Below, piece by piece: positions 1 through 12,800 of a stretch of DNA of 64,000 nt. The DNA comes from Heliopora coerulea (taxonomy: Eukaryota; Cnidaria; Anthozoa; Scleralcyonacea; Helioporidae). The notes under the pieces were generated by a model that did not search any database, was not told the origin of the DNA, and saw only the letters and a program-made list of their open reading frames with translations. Within the stretch, counting starts at the first letter, position 1. Every line of letters starts with the position of its first letter. The stretch covers positions 648,501 through 712,500 of the forward strand of contig JASJOG010000119.1 of assembly GCA_030142905.1 (NCBI GenBank), written 5' to 3'. Position numbers and translations under genes: made by a program.

Positions 1-3000
1 CAATAACAGGCTGCAGGTGATGATGATGGATCTGAACTGGCCAGTGGTGATGGTGGTACACAACTGGTACTGCCACAGGTCGAACTACTTGTTGAACTAT
101 TGGAATTGGTGTTAACACGCGTTGTACTATAGGAGCTACCATGGGCTGATTCATCACCAACGGAGGACGTTGGAGGACCAGAGGTGGTCTTGGTAGCACT
201 AAAGGACTGCTAGGAACCATTAAGGTCCGTAATCCACTGTCCTTTCTTTCATCATGGTCTTTTTGTAGTGAAAGAATTAGTTTCCGAAGTCGTGAACGGC
301 GACTGGGGTTTGCCTTGTTGTCTTTCTTCGACTGGTGTTTCACTTCTTTATGTGTCCTCTCAATGGTGCTGCGTTGCGCACCGGAAACATCTTTATGTCG
401 GGGTACGTTCTCTTTACGGGTGGCTAAAGTGTCCTGGGGAGGGCCCAGATAATCACCAATCTTGGTGGTGGAACTCCCTCCAAGAGTCAAAGTGTCGTGT
501 GATGTGAAAGTATCATGAGATGAAAACAAAGGCTGGTGGACTACGGGCGGTGGTTGGTGAAAGACAACTGCAGGTTGATGGTACACAACAGCTGGTCGGT
601 GTACTATTACCGGGGGTTGATGATACACTAGAGGTGCACGATGAATGACGATCGGAGCCCGATGAACGATAATGTCGGGGCGATGGTAGACTTCGGGAGG
701 AGGGTGATAGATGATTGGCGGCCGCTTAACTAGAACTGCGTTTTTCTTTGAGGGTTTTTCGGTTTTATCCTCTTTTGGAACAGAACGGCGATCCATTTTG
801 AACTGGTGTTTTTGTTTGGCAGCCGGAACCTGAGATTTGCCATAAGCTACATTTGGGCTGAAAAGCTCCGAGGGTGCCCCTATGTACGTACCGTGGGGCA
901 AAACGGTGCTGCCTTGATGAGTTAGGGCGGCGGTTTCATGGTACACGTCATCAGCTTTGAAAACAGGTTGACGAACCATAGGAGGTGGTTGGTGGAAAAG
1001 CACAGGTGGTTGATGGTAAACGACAGCCGGACGATGAACGACTACCGGTGGTTGATGATACACTACAGGGGCACGATGGATGACGAGAGGTGCCCGATGT
1101 AGGATGATGTCCGGCCGATGATACACTTCGGGAGGTGGGTGATAAACTATTGGAGGCCTTTTGACCAGAACCGCGTTCTTTTTGTGTGCTTTTTTGTCGT
1201 CGTTAGATTTCGAAATGTCTGCCTTCTTGGAACCTGTCGACTCCTCGGTCCGGCTTTTTTTCAAGTTTTCAGCAAATTTTTTTAGTGCTGTGCCAACTTT
1301 CTTTATCGAAAGCTTCAGAACAGAGCGTTTTGATAGGAATGCCAGGAGTTTGTCAGGAGAAACTTTCTTTTGGTCTAAGAAATCTTCAACGAGGGCCAAC
1401 TGATCAATTTTTAGTTGTTTCAGTCTAGAGTCACGCACGATTGGTTTGAGACTATTCTTGTCATTCTTCCTGTCCTCTATGATCGACACTAGCTGACGGA
1501 CTGAAACATGTTCTAAAGCACTGAGAGAGAAGAAACGAGCAAGTATTTTGGCATCACTTTCAGAGATCTCTTCATTCACGATGTCCATTACACTCTCCTT
1601 GTTAAAAACGTTTGACTCTGATTTTTTAGCAGATCCAGACTTGGGCACGACTGACTTTCCGAACGCGTTACGTGATGTGGCGTCTGTTGAAAATCCTGCG
1701 TACGATGGTACGTAATTTGCCGAAGAAGACACAAATTTCAGCGTGCTGTGAGGAGTGTAGACGTCGTGGGCCTGGACCACAGGCTGGTGAACAAGAGGAG
1801 GAGGTTGATGGAACAATACGGCAGGCTGGTGGTACACCACGGAAGGACGATGTACCACAACCGGAGGTTGATGGTAGACGATCGGTCCGCGGTGGACAAC
1901 GATCGGTGCACGATGAACCACGATATCGGGTCGATGGTATACCTCAGGAGGGGGATGATAAACAATCGATGGTCGCTTCACCATTATGGCGTTTTTACGC
2001 CTAGCGTTCTCGTGTCTTCGTCTTTTTATCTTTTTCTTGCCTTTTAAGGATCGCTTCTTGCGTCGCATTGGTGCAACTGGACCCATTGGCCCAGGACCTA
2101 AACCTCCAGGGATAAATCCCCCGGCATTAACACCCGCAGGCTCGAACGGAAACCCTGCAGTATCCGGCACCGACACTGTGTTCGGTATGCCCAACAGTTG
2201 TCCGGCATCGCTTACGACCGATCCACGATGTGTGGCGAAGAACGAAGGATGGACGACGAAGTTATCATGCGAGTACAACACTGGTTGGTTGACGGTAGGA
2301 ACAGGTTGGTGAAATATGATAGGCGGCTGGTGATATACCACCGGGGGTCTGTGCACAATTACCGCTGGTTGGTGATATACAATCGGCGGACGACGAATTA
2401 GCAACGGCGCACGATGAACTACGATCTCTGGTCGATGATACACCTCAGGAGGAGGATGATAGATGATTGGTGGGCGGTTCACAACGACGTCTTTCTTTTT
2501 TTTCTGGGGAACCTGAATGAATGAATGATTAGATTTTGGTTATTTTCCTTTCCGCGGGTAAAAGACTTAGGTAGGTGGTGGTAAGGCAGGTAAATAAGTA
2601 CATCAAAATACCTTCGTATTCTTATTCCTGCTTCCTTCATTGTTTGTTTTCCCGGCTACAAATTCCCGCTTAGTCTTTTTGATTTCTCCCTTATTCTTGT
2701 TCGATATCTTTGCAGTATTTTCAGGTTTCTTCGGCACGACGCCTTTACGATATCCCGTCACCTCTGGCGGTACGCCAAGATAGTTGTAAGACTGGAGAAC
2801 GTTAGAACCGACATGTGACATGACTGGGTGAGTCAAAAAATTGTCCATGGCTCTGTAGTAAGGTTGGTTCACCACCGGGTAGGGTTGATGAAAGATAATC
2901 GGAGGTTGTCGGTACACGACCGCCGGCCGATGTATCACGACTGGTGGTTGGTGATAGACAATTGGCGGGCGTTGAAATAGCACGGGAGCACGATGTACTA

Positions 3001-5865
3001 CGATATCGGGACGGTGGTAGACCTCCGGAGCTGGGTGGTAAATGATTGGAGGTCGTTGGACAGCCACATCCTTCTTGGAACCTTTGACATTCTTCGCTCT
3101 CTGTTTGGTCGACTTAATGAAACTCTTCTCAGAATTGTTGTCTTGTGGCAAAGACCTGGGAGCATAAATGGTACTTGTAAAACAGCGAAAACGGGCGTTT
3201 GGAATTATAATTCCTAATCCTCTCTTGTTTGTGGTTTTGCAGTTGGCCCTCATAAAACTACGCTTGTTTAATGGTCATGTCTGTACGTCAAATAACACAT
3301 ACTAATTGGCCGATAAGATAGGTTTGTATATGTGTGTAAACAAATGCAAGATATGAGGCTACTTCGACAATCAGCGAGCGACTCAGCAAATGACAGTTGA
3401 CTGTTTAACATGTCGTTTGTTAATAGACAAGTGAGACAGCCTATACGTAAATCAATGCATGTAATTTTGTGGCTTAGGCAGCTTGTGTGTAACACGAAAT
3501 GTGCTAACTTGCTGTTACAATTTACGTTGCACGTCATAAAATATACTTGCCTTTTCTCGTCATCGTGTGGTAACTTGGACGACTTCCTTATTCGATGTTC
3601 CCTAAGTAAAGGCGTGTGTTCGTCCTTTGCTATGTGCTTATCACCTGCCACTAGACTCTTTGCTTTATCTAAAAGTCCTTTTTCGAACTTCTCACTCTCA
3701 TGAGTCATCTTCTTGCCACTATTAACCCCGTCGTCACGTGATTTGGCATCTTTGCTCTTCACTGCTTTCTTGTAATCTGCAGTTTTATTGATGTCGTCCT
3801 TCTTGAACAAAGCGTTTCCTCTCACTGGATTACTCATGATACCAGACTGCCTCTGTGACATACCGTTAAACATGGCACCAGTCGTGCCGGAAGTGCCAAA
3901 CTGTCCCATCATGCCACCGTTCCCGATTCCATTGTTGCCCATAAAGTTGACGCCAGATCCGCTCATACTGGGATTCATTTCTCCCGGCATATTCATGCCC
4001 ATATCATCACCGTGCATACCGAACCCTGGACCACTTGGCATCATGTTCTGTTTTCCACCACCATTCATGTCACCCATCATGTTTCCCACGATTCCACCAA
4101 GGTTTTCACCGTATGTATTTGTCCCCAGTACTTTTTGAACGCTTTCACCTCGTGCTAGTGCTTTTAACTGGTCCTGATTCGGAGTACCCCAGAATTCTAA
4201 AGCGTTTGATTTGTGCGACATTTGATCTTGCAAGGACATCGGCGATATTCCTGGCATTGGGTTCATCATTTGTCCCATGGTTCCCATTGGTCCCATTTGC
4301 CCCATGAACCCCACCTCACCCATCTGTCCCATGGAAGACATTCTGGGCATTTCACCCATTGGACTCTCAGGAACGCCAAAACGATTGGCCGGGTTTGTCT
4401 CGACCGGAGGAGACCGCTGAAGTAACTGAGGCATCATGGGACCGTTCATGTTGGCCCCTCCCATCATCTGAGGCATCCCAGGACCCCCTTCTGGCATGAT
4501 AGACGGATAATTCATCATAGGAGAGGACATTTGAGGATTGAAAGAAAACGCAGAACCAAAGCTTGGAGGTGGACTAAATGCACTAGCACTGTCTGGTAAC
4601 GGATTCTGATCACGCATGCGCTCAAAAATATCCGGATAGTTGATGTGTTGACGATGACGTAACCATGGCAACCGATGATGGTGATGATGACGATGACGGT
4701 GAAAATAACGTCGATCCAAGGACGGATAATCAAGAAATGGACTGGGATCAAGTCCGTGAAAAAATCGTCGGTGATGACGTCTTCGGTGCTTCCTTCGTTT
4801 TCCTTCCTCTTCTGGTAGTAGAGGGGTGAATGTTCGACGTTCAGCTGTCACTCCATCAACATGAGTTTCTCCAGGAAGAGTCTTCATCTCACCTCGAGGA
4901 TTGGATACGACTTGAAGTGATGCGGGTTTGGCCTTAACCTTGACGCCAGTCGAATCCGCGTGTATTTCTAAGTCAGCGGACTTGTCCCTGACTTGAAAAG
5001 CTTCGTCCAAGCCGCCGTCGTCGAGATCATCGTTGAAGAATTTCGCGCTAGAAAGTGGTACCTCATCACGCCGGGTTGTTGAGTTGCTCTTTCTCGTGTT
5101 TAGTTTATTCCAGCCACTGGATCCACTTGGCTTAGTAACTTTATCCTCACTCAACAAGTACTTCTTGACTCCTCTTTGTCCTTCGAGATCCACGATATCC
5201 TTACGTCCTCCAACAATATCTCTTTTCATAATTCTTGCACTGTGCACTCCTTTTTCTTGCACTTTTGTGGTTAATGGCACCTCAACCGAAAGCTCTTCGC
5301 CAATGTTATACACAACCTTGTTAGCGTATGTATCCCGCGAGTTTCTCTCGGGTATCTTTGACTTTCGCTCCATCATATCCGACTCTACCTTATCAGAGGT
5401 CTGCTCCAGATTGTGTATAACTGTCTCCGGGTATAAATCTCCTGGAATTTCTTTCCGTTCCACATTGTGATGGACGGGATCACCGTGGATTTTTCGAACG
5501 CTCTCCACGACATAATTGTCATCTGTCGATCTCTTGTTACGGTACCTGTTGCCAAGACCCGTCTTATCGAATCCCTCTCCCTCTTGACTTTGTGAGAAAC
5601 TAGAGTCATAATTCAACTTAGGTTCGCCAGGATTGATTACATTCTTACCTTTATCAAGTAACGATGATTCTAAAGCATTTCGTTGGCCAGTTAAGGTCTG
5701 ACTATTATCTAAATTGTAATCTGTTTCCAGTATCTCCCTCTTGATTCGTAATTGGTCTTCATCGTGGCCACCAGCGTCGTTCCGTGTCTCGATTGCTGTA
5801 GAAGTCAACACGAGGACTCCGAACGCTAGGTACAAAGCAGGCGCTGAACGCCCTTTCATGTTCAA
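1..5865 (-). CDS. Secreted Tyr/His/Pro-module repeat protein, 3' end beyond window (partial)
   Basis: Proposed coding exons on the minus strand are 5865-3551, 3155-2612 and 2512 to beyond base 1. Phases close: exon 1 ends AG in phase 2 at a GC donor (GCAAGT), exon 2 starts with G, exon 2 ends in phase 0 (AAG, then GTATTT), and exon 3 is open without a stop to the window edge. At least 1,790 residues are visible. The start Met (MNMKGRSAP) is followed by a hydrophobic signal peptide. Residues about 30-350 are charged; 355-412 are Arg/His-rich with a run of five His; about 440-680 are Met/Gly/Pro-rich with MGQMG-type repeats. Exons 2 and 3 carry five copies of a 58-residue module (YHP..YHRPDIVVHRAP..YHQPPVV type), most preceded by a basic residue and often KR. 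A roughly 120-residue charged, helix-like segment lies at 1620-1240. The visible end is rich in Pro, Val and His. I do not recognise the family. Extracellular location follows from the signal peptide; a structural or cross-linked role is inference from composition. Confidence 0.8.
551..3055 (-). repeat. Five 58-codon Tyr/His/Pro modules
   Basis: The modules, measured from the RPPII start to the FHQP end, are 3055-2882, 2476-2303, 1975-1802, 1159-986 and 724-551. Each is exactly 174 bp. The shared order is R-P-P/S-I-V/I-Y-H-P, P/A-P-E-V-Y-H-R-P-D/E, V-H-R-A-P, a second HR..P block, V-Y-H-Q-P, H-R-P, V-Y-H/R-Q-P and F-H-Q-P. The linkers between modules differ in length and sequence, so the module is conserved as a unit while the spacers drift. 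Confidence 0.93.
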
Positions 5866-8800
5866 GTTCAGTCGTTCATCGGAATATTTAAAGTCAAAAA
5901 ATCATTTAGACTTCCCAGCCTTTAGCACCATAATCATACCATTACATCAGAAGGAGATCGCTGTTTTCGCACGGTCGCTGCCTTTCCAGATGATGTCAGT
6001 CAGGTGGAATGTTCTATAAAAAACGCCAAGTTTAAAAAACCGTTTGGTCGTTCAGCTCCACCACCTGCTTCGCGAGCAGCCAGCGAGGCAAGGGATTGGT
6101 AGGATTAGTGAAATATGGCGATGTTCATTGAACATTGCTATACAATATGGCAACATACAAACTAAGAATGTACGTGTACGGACTCAAGTTGATGAACACA
6201 AGAAAGTTTTCTCCTTAACCAACAGGGATTGAAATGTTGTGCCCTAAAGAATGGCCAAAAGCTTTAGCCGTGTGCTACTGAGACTGAGATGAACAGTGAA
6301 TGTTCCAAATACATGTAAATTTCAATGTTATGATTACGGACAAGCCAGAGAGCATGTGCAGTTGTAATCGCTGATGTTCGAGGAATTAAACAGCGACTAG
6401 AGTTGGATATGTACACAAAGACATTTCCAGAGAATGAGCGGCAAGGAATCACGTGGCAAGCTAAAGTTCAAGAAGTGTACTGGTTCTTGAGTGGGATATG
6501 CATTGCAAGCCCAAAGATCTCAATATCTTATATGCATGAAGGCATAAGACAACTGACAAAAAGGACCTCTGGACAAAGACGAAAGATAGGTTTGAGTATG
6601 TTAGTTTTCAGTCTCAATGGTCAACATGATGTTTGCACTAAAACGCAAGAGCAGAATCTCTATGTTCCAGTGTTGTAATAACAGACTCTTTATTAACTTC
6701 TCATGTTCGTTTGTTCTTAGTGGATTGGTAATGACTAGGACTTGAGAAAATATATCGTGTTTTGTACCAACAATAAACGTGACGAGAAGTAAAGATAAAC
6801 AATTCTGTTTTGTAAGAACATTAAAATTATTTGTTGAAATAAAACCAAATACGTTATAACTGCCCTCTGATGATTCCTCACACAAATAATCACCTATATT
6901 TTCAGTTTTACTCTCCGTTAACTTTACACTACGACTTCCACGCCAGGCCGTATAATAAACCGTGTAAGAAGGAAAGACACCTTGGATTTGAGAATTGCTG
7001 ATATCAGTTCACATGTATTCGTTCCATTTGGGGAATATCAAAGATAACTCCATCAAACCACAGTTTTTAAAGTTAATAAATGTTCAATCAAAATATGGTC
7101 ATTTTACATGTGGGACATACACTGAGATAAAACCGAGAAAATGAGATGGATAACTAAACCACCATATTATTATCGTAATTCTACCTAGTTAAAAACTATT
7201 CCTAATTAGACGATGATATAACTCAGACCATAAATTTATAAACCAAGCTAGGATGTAATGAACGATTTTGGTGCAATTATGTTTGCAGTTGCAACGGCAA
7301 TTGTTCGAAACGTAAAGATCGTTTTCTTAAACAATTTAGTTGTTATATTTCTTATACAAGTTCAAAATGGTTAACCATCGTCTATTCAAATATGAATGGC
7401 CTTAAACTTATCAAAAACCTGATTAAGCTAATCATTTAAGCATGCGAAGAATAAAAGATAACAATAACTATTATTACGACAACTATTGTTCTAATTTCAG
7501 TATCAGATTCATTGTTGTAGCTGGCAAACTAGGACAGTCTTTAGTCATAAACGGAGCTGCAAGACCTCAAAAACTCGACTTCGATCATTGATCTGATCGC
7601 TACTTAATGTACTAAAATAACGAAGGAGAAAGCGCTACATTCTGGTAGATTCAAATAGTAATATTTCCACGTCATCATGAATAACAACTTTAAATCCCCG
7701 GCTCTTGGATACCCTTTCAACTGGGCGTCTAGTCCGCTGGGGTAACCCGCTTACCAAAGAGTATGTAGACCAAATAAATAGATCTAAATAAATCTACATT
7801 AGAGTACATGGAATAAATTTGTAACTAAAGTAAACTAAATTCATTTAACATATAAATTATGGCAGACATATAATGCCGAAGAAGTACTGTCTAGAACTTA
7901 CCTTGATTGGGTAAGACACACAATGCCACACACAGGGGATTTTTCTTTTTATTAAAACTCTCTAAACGGCAAAGGACAATTGTAATTAATAAAAAGATAA
8001 ATAAACTCCACTAATTAGTTTTATCTTTTTCCACTTCCATTTACTATGCACTAGAATCGTTCATAATTACTGGCATTTAATTGAAGTGAATTCTGAGAAT
8101 GTTCGCCGGATCAGCGACGAGGTCGGTATCTTTGCGTAGTCCACATTTGCAATCTTCGCTTACCATTATCAATTGTATAAATTTAGATGGTGGACGAACG
8201 TTACTAAGGTGAACTGTCCGTGACTTCACTACGCATGATGGATTGGTCAATGAATCTATCAGACTTATGAAAATCTGATAATCTATAAACGGTATTCACA
8301 GTAGCCAACAGTTTCTTTCTGTTTTGCATCTTGCGTATGCTTACTCGCCTGTTTGAAAGCGAATATTCTGAGTTATAAACATGAAGACGAGGTTAGTCAG
8401 ACTAATTTACATGCTGAAAAAGAATATTCTAAATAAGGATCTCTACTCGAAAAGCAATCAGTGGCAGGTATGTAAGCCGTAAGTGAGGGAAAGAGATTGT
8501 GAAAATATTGTAGTCTACCGAGAGACTTAAATGCAAAGATCCATTCCCCCCTTTTTTTGTACCATACAGTTTGAGAAAAGAATAGGATTTAAATTTTTTT
8601 TTCTGTCTTCAGCTAGTACATTAGCTACACTATGGCACGTTTTCGTATACCCAAGACATAGACAAATAGGCAAAACAGCGGTAATCCGTGAAACAATATA
8701 CAAATAGAGACAAACAAGATAAAAGTGAAATGACAGTACCAAATACAGGTCAAATGAAAAAGTTAATTCAAAAGAAATGAAAAAGACAACCCATCACTCA

Positions 8801-9376
8801 AGTAATGTTGAGGCAATTCGTAAACATCGAAACTAATTATCCAACGTCTGTATACAATCATGAAACAAGGGCAACAGTTTGGTTACGATCAATAGGGAAA
8901 CTATACAAATGCGCCAAACATATTGGTACAAACTTTACGAAATAGTTGTTTACCATCGAAACAACACAAAATAATCGTTTTAATGATATCGGACGGAACT
9001 GTTCGGAAACGAAAACCTGTTGCTGTTTACACTACGAAATGAAAGAAGCAATGTTGCGGAGCGGCTCTGAACTTCAGGGTGGCAATATTGAACTGTGACT
9101 GGTGGTATGATTAATGTTTCAAGAGCAAAAGGTCAGCGAGATAAATTCAATTATAAAGACGGAAAGAACAAGATTTTTGAAAAAAAAGGTAAGGCATTTT
9201 GTAGTATAAAAATAATAAAATGAAATAATGATGTTTTTTAAGAGTTAAACGTGACAGTAATTTCACTAAAATGGATATAACTGATCAAACATAATTCGAG
9301 ACTCGTTTCTGGTATACCTTAGTGAGGTTATTAACAAAACAACAAAGATAGTAATAATATGAATTCAATTTCTCAG
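5866..9376. other. Intergenic region between two divergent secreted-protein genes
   Basis: No coding segment is supported here; the short ORFs at 6044-6885 and 8527-8742 lack coding character. The region is AT-rich and must contain the promoter of the minus-strand Tyr/His/Pro-module gene, and probably that of the plus-strand Gly-rich gene. TATA-like stretches occur on the minus strand at 5881-5892 and on the plus strand at 6013-6019, but neither can be tied to a start site. No RNA gene was seen. Confidence 0.6.
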
Positions 9377-9557
9377 TTAACCCTTTCCGGCCTGTACCCT
9401 ACTTTATAATTTTACTCTGGCTAAGGCCAGGCAATTTCACTCTGGCTAACGTCAGATGATTTTACTCCGGTCCGTAACCGACTTTTAAATTTTATTCTGG
9501 CTAACGCAAGACGATTTTACTCATTAAGGGGAGACGTTTTGGACTTGAAAGGGTTAA
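9377..9557. mobile_element. Small TIR element with internal subrepeats (MITE-like)
   Basis: A perfect 11-bp terminal inverted repeat, TTAACCCTTTC at 9377-9387 and GAAAGGGTTAA at 9547-9557, bounds 181 bp. The interior holds about four diverged tandem units built on TTTTACTCTGGCTAACG with spacers of about 35-45 bp. There is no coding capacity. It lies about 310 bp upstream of the Gly-rich gene start. A non-autonomous DNA element or TIR-bounded minisatellite fits best. Confidence 0.7.
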
Positions 9558-9867
9558 ACTTTAGGTTTTACCAAAAATAAACCGTTCCTTGACTCGACGG
9601 AACTGACGAAAGCTGTTTGTTCTGATAACAGCATTTTAGACATTCGCTACTGATAAATCAAATCGTCGCACAATTTAAATTTTAAACATTATATGTGTTA
9701 GAAACATGAAACAAATATGTGAAATCAAATTTTTGTTATATAAACAGTCTCCATTGTTTCGTTTAACTAATAAAAGTTCCCCCAAATGTGCTCTCCGGAG
9801 ATGAAGTTTTATTGGGTTATTTTGTCCTAGGCATTCGCTGGAGGTGACTAACCGACGGTGCAATTGA

Positions 9868-12800
9868 ATGATGCGACGTTATGTGTTAGCATTGGGTATG
9901 TGTATTGCTCTTGCGTGGCTGGCAAATGGAACAAGTTTGAGCAGAAACAAACACGAACAGCATGTTGACGATGACGACGATGTAACAGTCGAAGTGGTGA
10001 ATGAAGAGAAATCTCAGGAAGACGAGACGGTTCCTGAACTCGCCACGAAAAAAGGGAAGTTTGAGTCGAAAAAGTCCAAAGACACCAAAAAGAGATGGTA
10101 TGGCTGGGATACCGGATTCAGTGGCCCAGTGCTTGGACACGGTTACGGCTACGGCTTCGGTCCTTGGTACGGTTTTGGCTTCCCAGGAATCGGTCTAGGC
10201 TGGGGCAGCGGACACTATCCTTTTTCCAAGTCCAATGTACCGAAGGACAAAAACTTCGGAAAGAACAGTCCCAAGCGGTTCGGTATTTATTACGGTGGAT
10301 TTGGGGGCTGGATTCCGTCGGGATACGGCTTCCCACGGCTTGACTGGGGGAATTGTTTCGGATACGGATTCCCCTATTACAAGTCTAATGTTCCAAGGGG
10401 TAAAATGTCCGGTAAGGATAGCAAACGTTGGTTGGGTTGTGCAGGTTATCCCCGGTACGGTTACAATTTGGGTTACCTTCCTGTTTTTCCGTACGGTTTT
10501 GTCCCCTGGAACTCTGGTTGGGGATTACATGTTCCTGGGTCGTTTTACCGCAACAATGTTCCAAAAGAGAGTAAGTCTTCACCGAAACACGACTCAGCCG
10601 GCAAAAGATCTTTGTGGGGAATGGGGTTGAATGAAGCACCGGGCATTTATCCCGGATGGTTACCTGGGAACCTCGGTGCGGGCACCTCGAATGGCTGGCC
10701 GGGCTGGGGTGGGTTCTGGACCCGAAATCAAATTCCAGGTCCATCGGCCAAAAAGTGGTACATCCCCGTAGGCATTGGTTATGGTCACGGCTTCGGGCTT
10801 GTCTTCCCTGGCTATCCCTTCAGCACCCCGCCAAAAGGCTGGGATCTAGGTGTACCAAGGCAATCCGTACGGCAAACGAACTCATGGTTAAAACGTGCTG
10901 GCGTCAGCAAAAGATTCTTTGGTGGTCTCGGATTTGGGGGATACGGATACGGATACCCAGGACTGTTAGGGACCGGCATGGGATACGGTATGGGCGCTTG
11001 CTGGCACGGACAGTGCGCTGGACCTTACGCTCCGTTGAGTTTAGGAAACTGGGCAGGAGGATTTGGATGTGGTGGGTGTGGTTGGGCGTATAAATCGAAG
11101 GTGGATAAGAATGGTAAGACAAAGAAGGATCTCGTGTACGTTTGCAAGAAGGATGAAGGCGGTAAGAAGGCAAGGAGGTGTTTCGGGGGTTGGAGTGGAT
11201 ACGGTGGTTGGGGAGGTTACGGAGGGTTTGGGGGTATCGGGCCATTTGGCGGATTCGGAGGACCCTTTGGTTATGGAGGCTGGGGATACAATAACTTGCA
11301 CGATGGCTTTGGTGGTTTCACCCACGGTGGATATCCTGACTTCGCGTCCTTTGGTGGCTACGGTTATGGTGGTCTCAGATGTGGTGGGTGTGGATGGGCT
11401 TACAAATCGAAAGTTGGTAAGGACGGTAAGTCGAAGAGAGAACTGGTGTACGCTTGTGATAAAAATAAGGGCAACACTAAACGATGTTTTGGAGGGTTTG
11501 GTGGATGGGGGGGACTAGGTGGATGGGGAGGACTAGGTGGATGGGGTGGATTGGGATGGGGTGGATTAGGAGGTTGGGGACCTGGTTTTCTCTTCGATGG
11601 ATTTGGTAGTTACGGACACGGAGGCTTAGGGTGTGGTGGTTGTGGTTGGGCCTACAAGTCGAAAGTTAGTAAGAATGGTGAGACCAAGAGAGAACTAGTG
11701 TACGCTTGTGACAAGGATAAGAAGAATGTAAAGCGATGCTTTGGAGGTTTTGGTGGGTTCGGCTTTGGCCACGGATGGGGCTTTCCCAGTCATGGTTATG
11801 ACGTAGGCTATCCCTACTTTGGGTATGGTTGTCTGGGGTGTGGTTTTGGCCACGGCTTTGGCGGCTGTGGCTTTTACTACAGGTCAAAGATCGACAAGCA
11901 CGGCAAAACGAAACGTGATCTCGTTTTCGCCTGCCCGAATACGAAAAACGAAAATTCAAACAAACGTTTCGTCAGCCCTTTCGCAGTGGGAGGTTACGGC
12001 GCATGGCCTTATGGCGGTTTTTCCCATCATGGATTTTATGACTACGGTTCGGCAGCTTTGGCACGAACCGCGCTTGCACTTGGTCCTGGGAACGGTCTTG
12101 GTGTCGATTGCAGTGGGTGCGGCTGGGCCTACAAGTCGATCATTGCGAAGGACGGCAAAACCAAACGTAGTCTTGTCTACGCCTGCGACAAAAAAGCCGC
12201 CAAGAAACACGGCTGCTTTGCCGACCTTCATGCATTCTGGGACGGTCTCCATCACTGGGGATGGGGAGGTCTAGGTTGGGGTGGTTATGGCTACCTTGGC
12301 CATGGTTTCGGTGGGTTTGGTGGTTACGGTGGATTTGGTGGTCGTGGCTGCGGATGGTATTATCGCAACAAGATTGAGAAGAAAGGTGGTCAGAACAAAC
12401 GTGAACTTATTTATGCCTGTCCTAAACTTAAAGACAATGGCAAGGCTTCGAAGAAACACTTTGGCTTTGATATGTTCGGGTATGGTCTCCCGTACGGATA
12501 CGGTTTTGGTTGGGGCTTGGGTTATCCTTATGGAGGATTTGGCACGCCTTACGGTTTTGGCCTTGGGTACAACTTCCCTGGGTGTTACTACCGATCGGAA
12601 GTAGCCAAAGGAGGCAAGATTCCAAAGCGACAGTTAATCTGTGACAGTCCAATTGCACATGGCGCTTTTGCCGGATTCCGTAATCGATTTAACGCTGGCT
12701 TTGGGCCGTATGCTCGGGGACCATGGTGGGGTGGTTATGCCACGGGAATTTACCCCGGACTAGGACCCTATAGTTATGGTATTGTCAGCAAGTCGAAGGT

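Noticed and set aside
4515..5609. ORFs on the plus strand and in other minus frames inside exon 1 of the Tyr/His/Pro-module gene
   Set aside because: They are shadow frames; only the 865-codon frame with signal peptide joins the downstream exons in phase.
6011..6020. Plus-strand TATAAAA as a promoter for a gene at 6.0 kb
   Set aside because: No supported plus-strand gene follows within 3.8 kb; AT-rich sequence gives such matches often.
10001..12658. Many overlapping ORFs of 60-150 codons on both strands within the Gly-rich gene
   Set aside because: They are shadows of the GC-rich repetitive coding exon in other frames.
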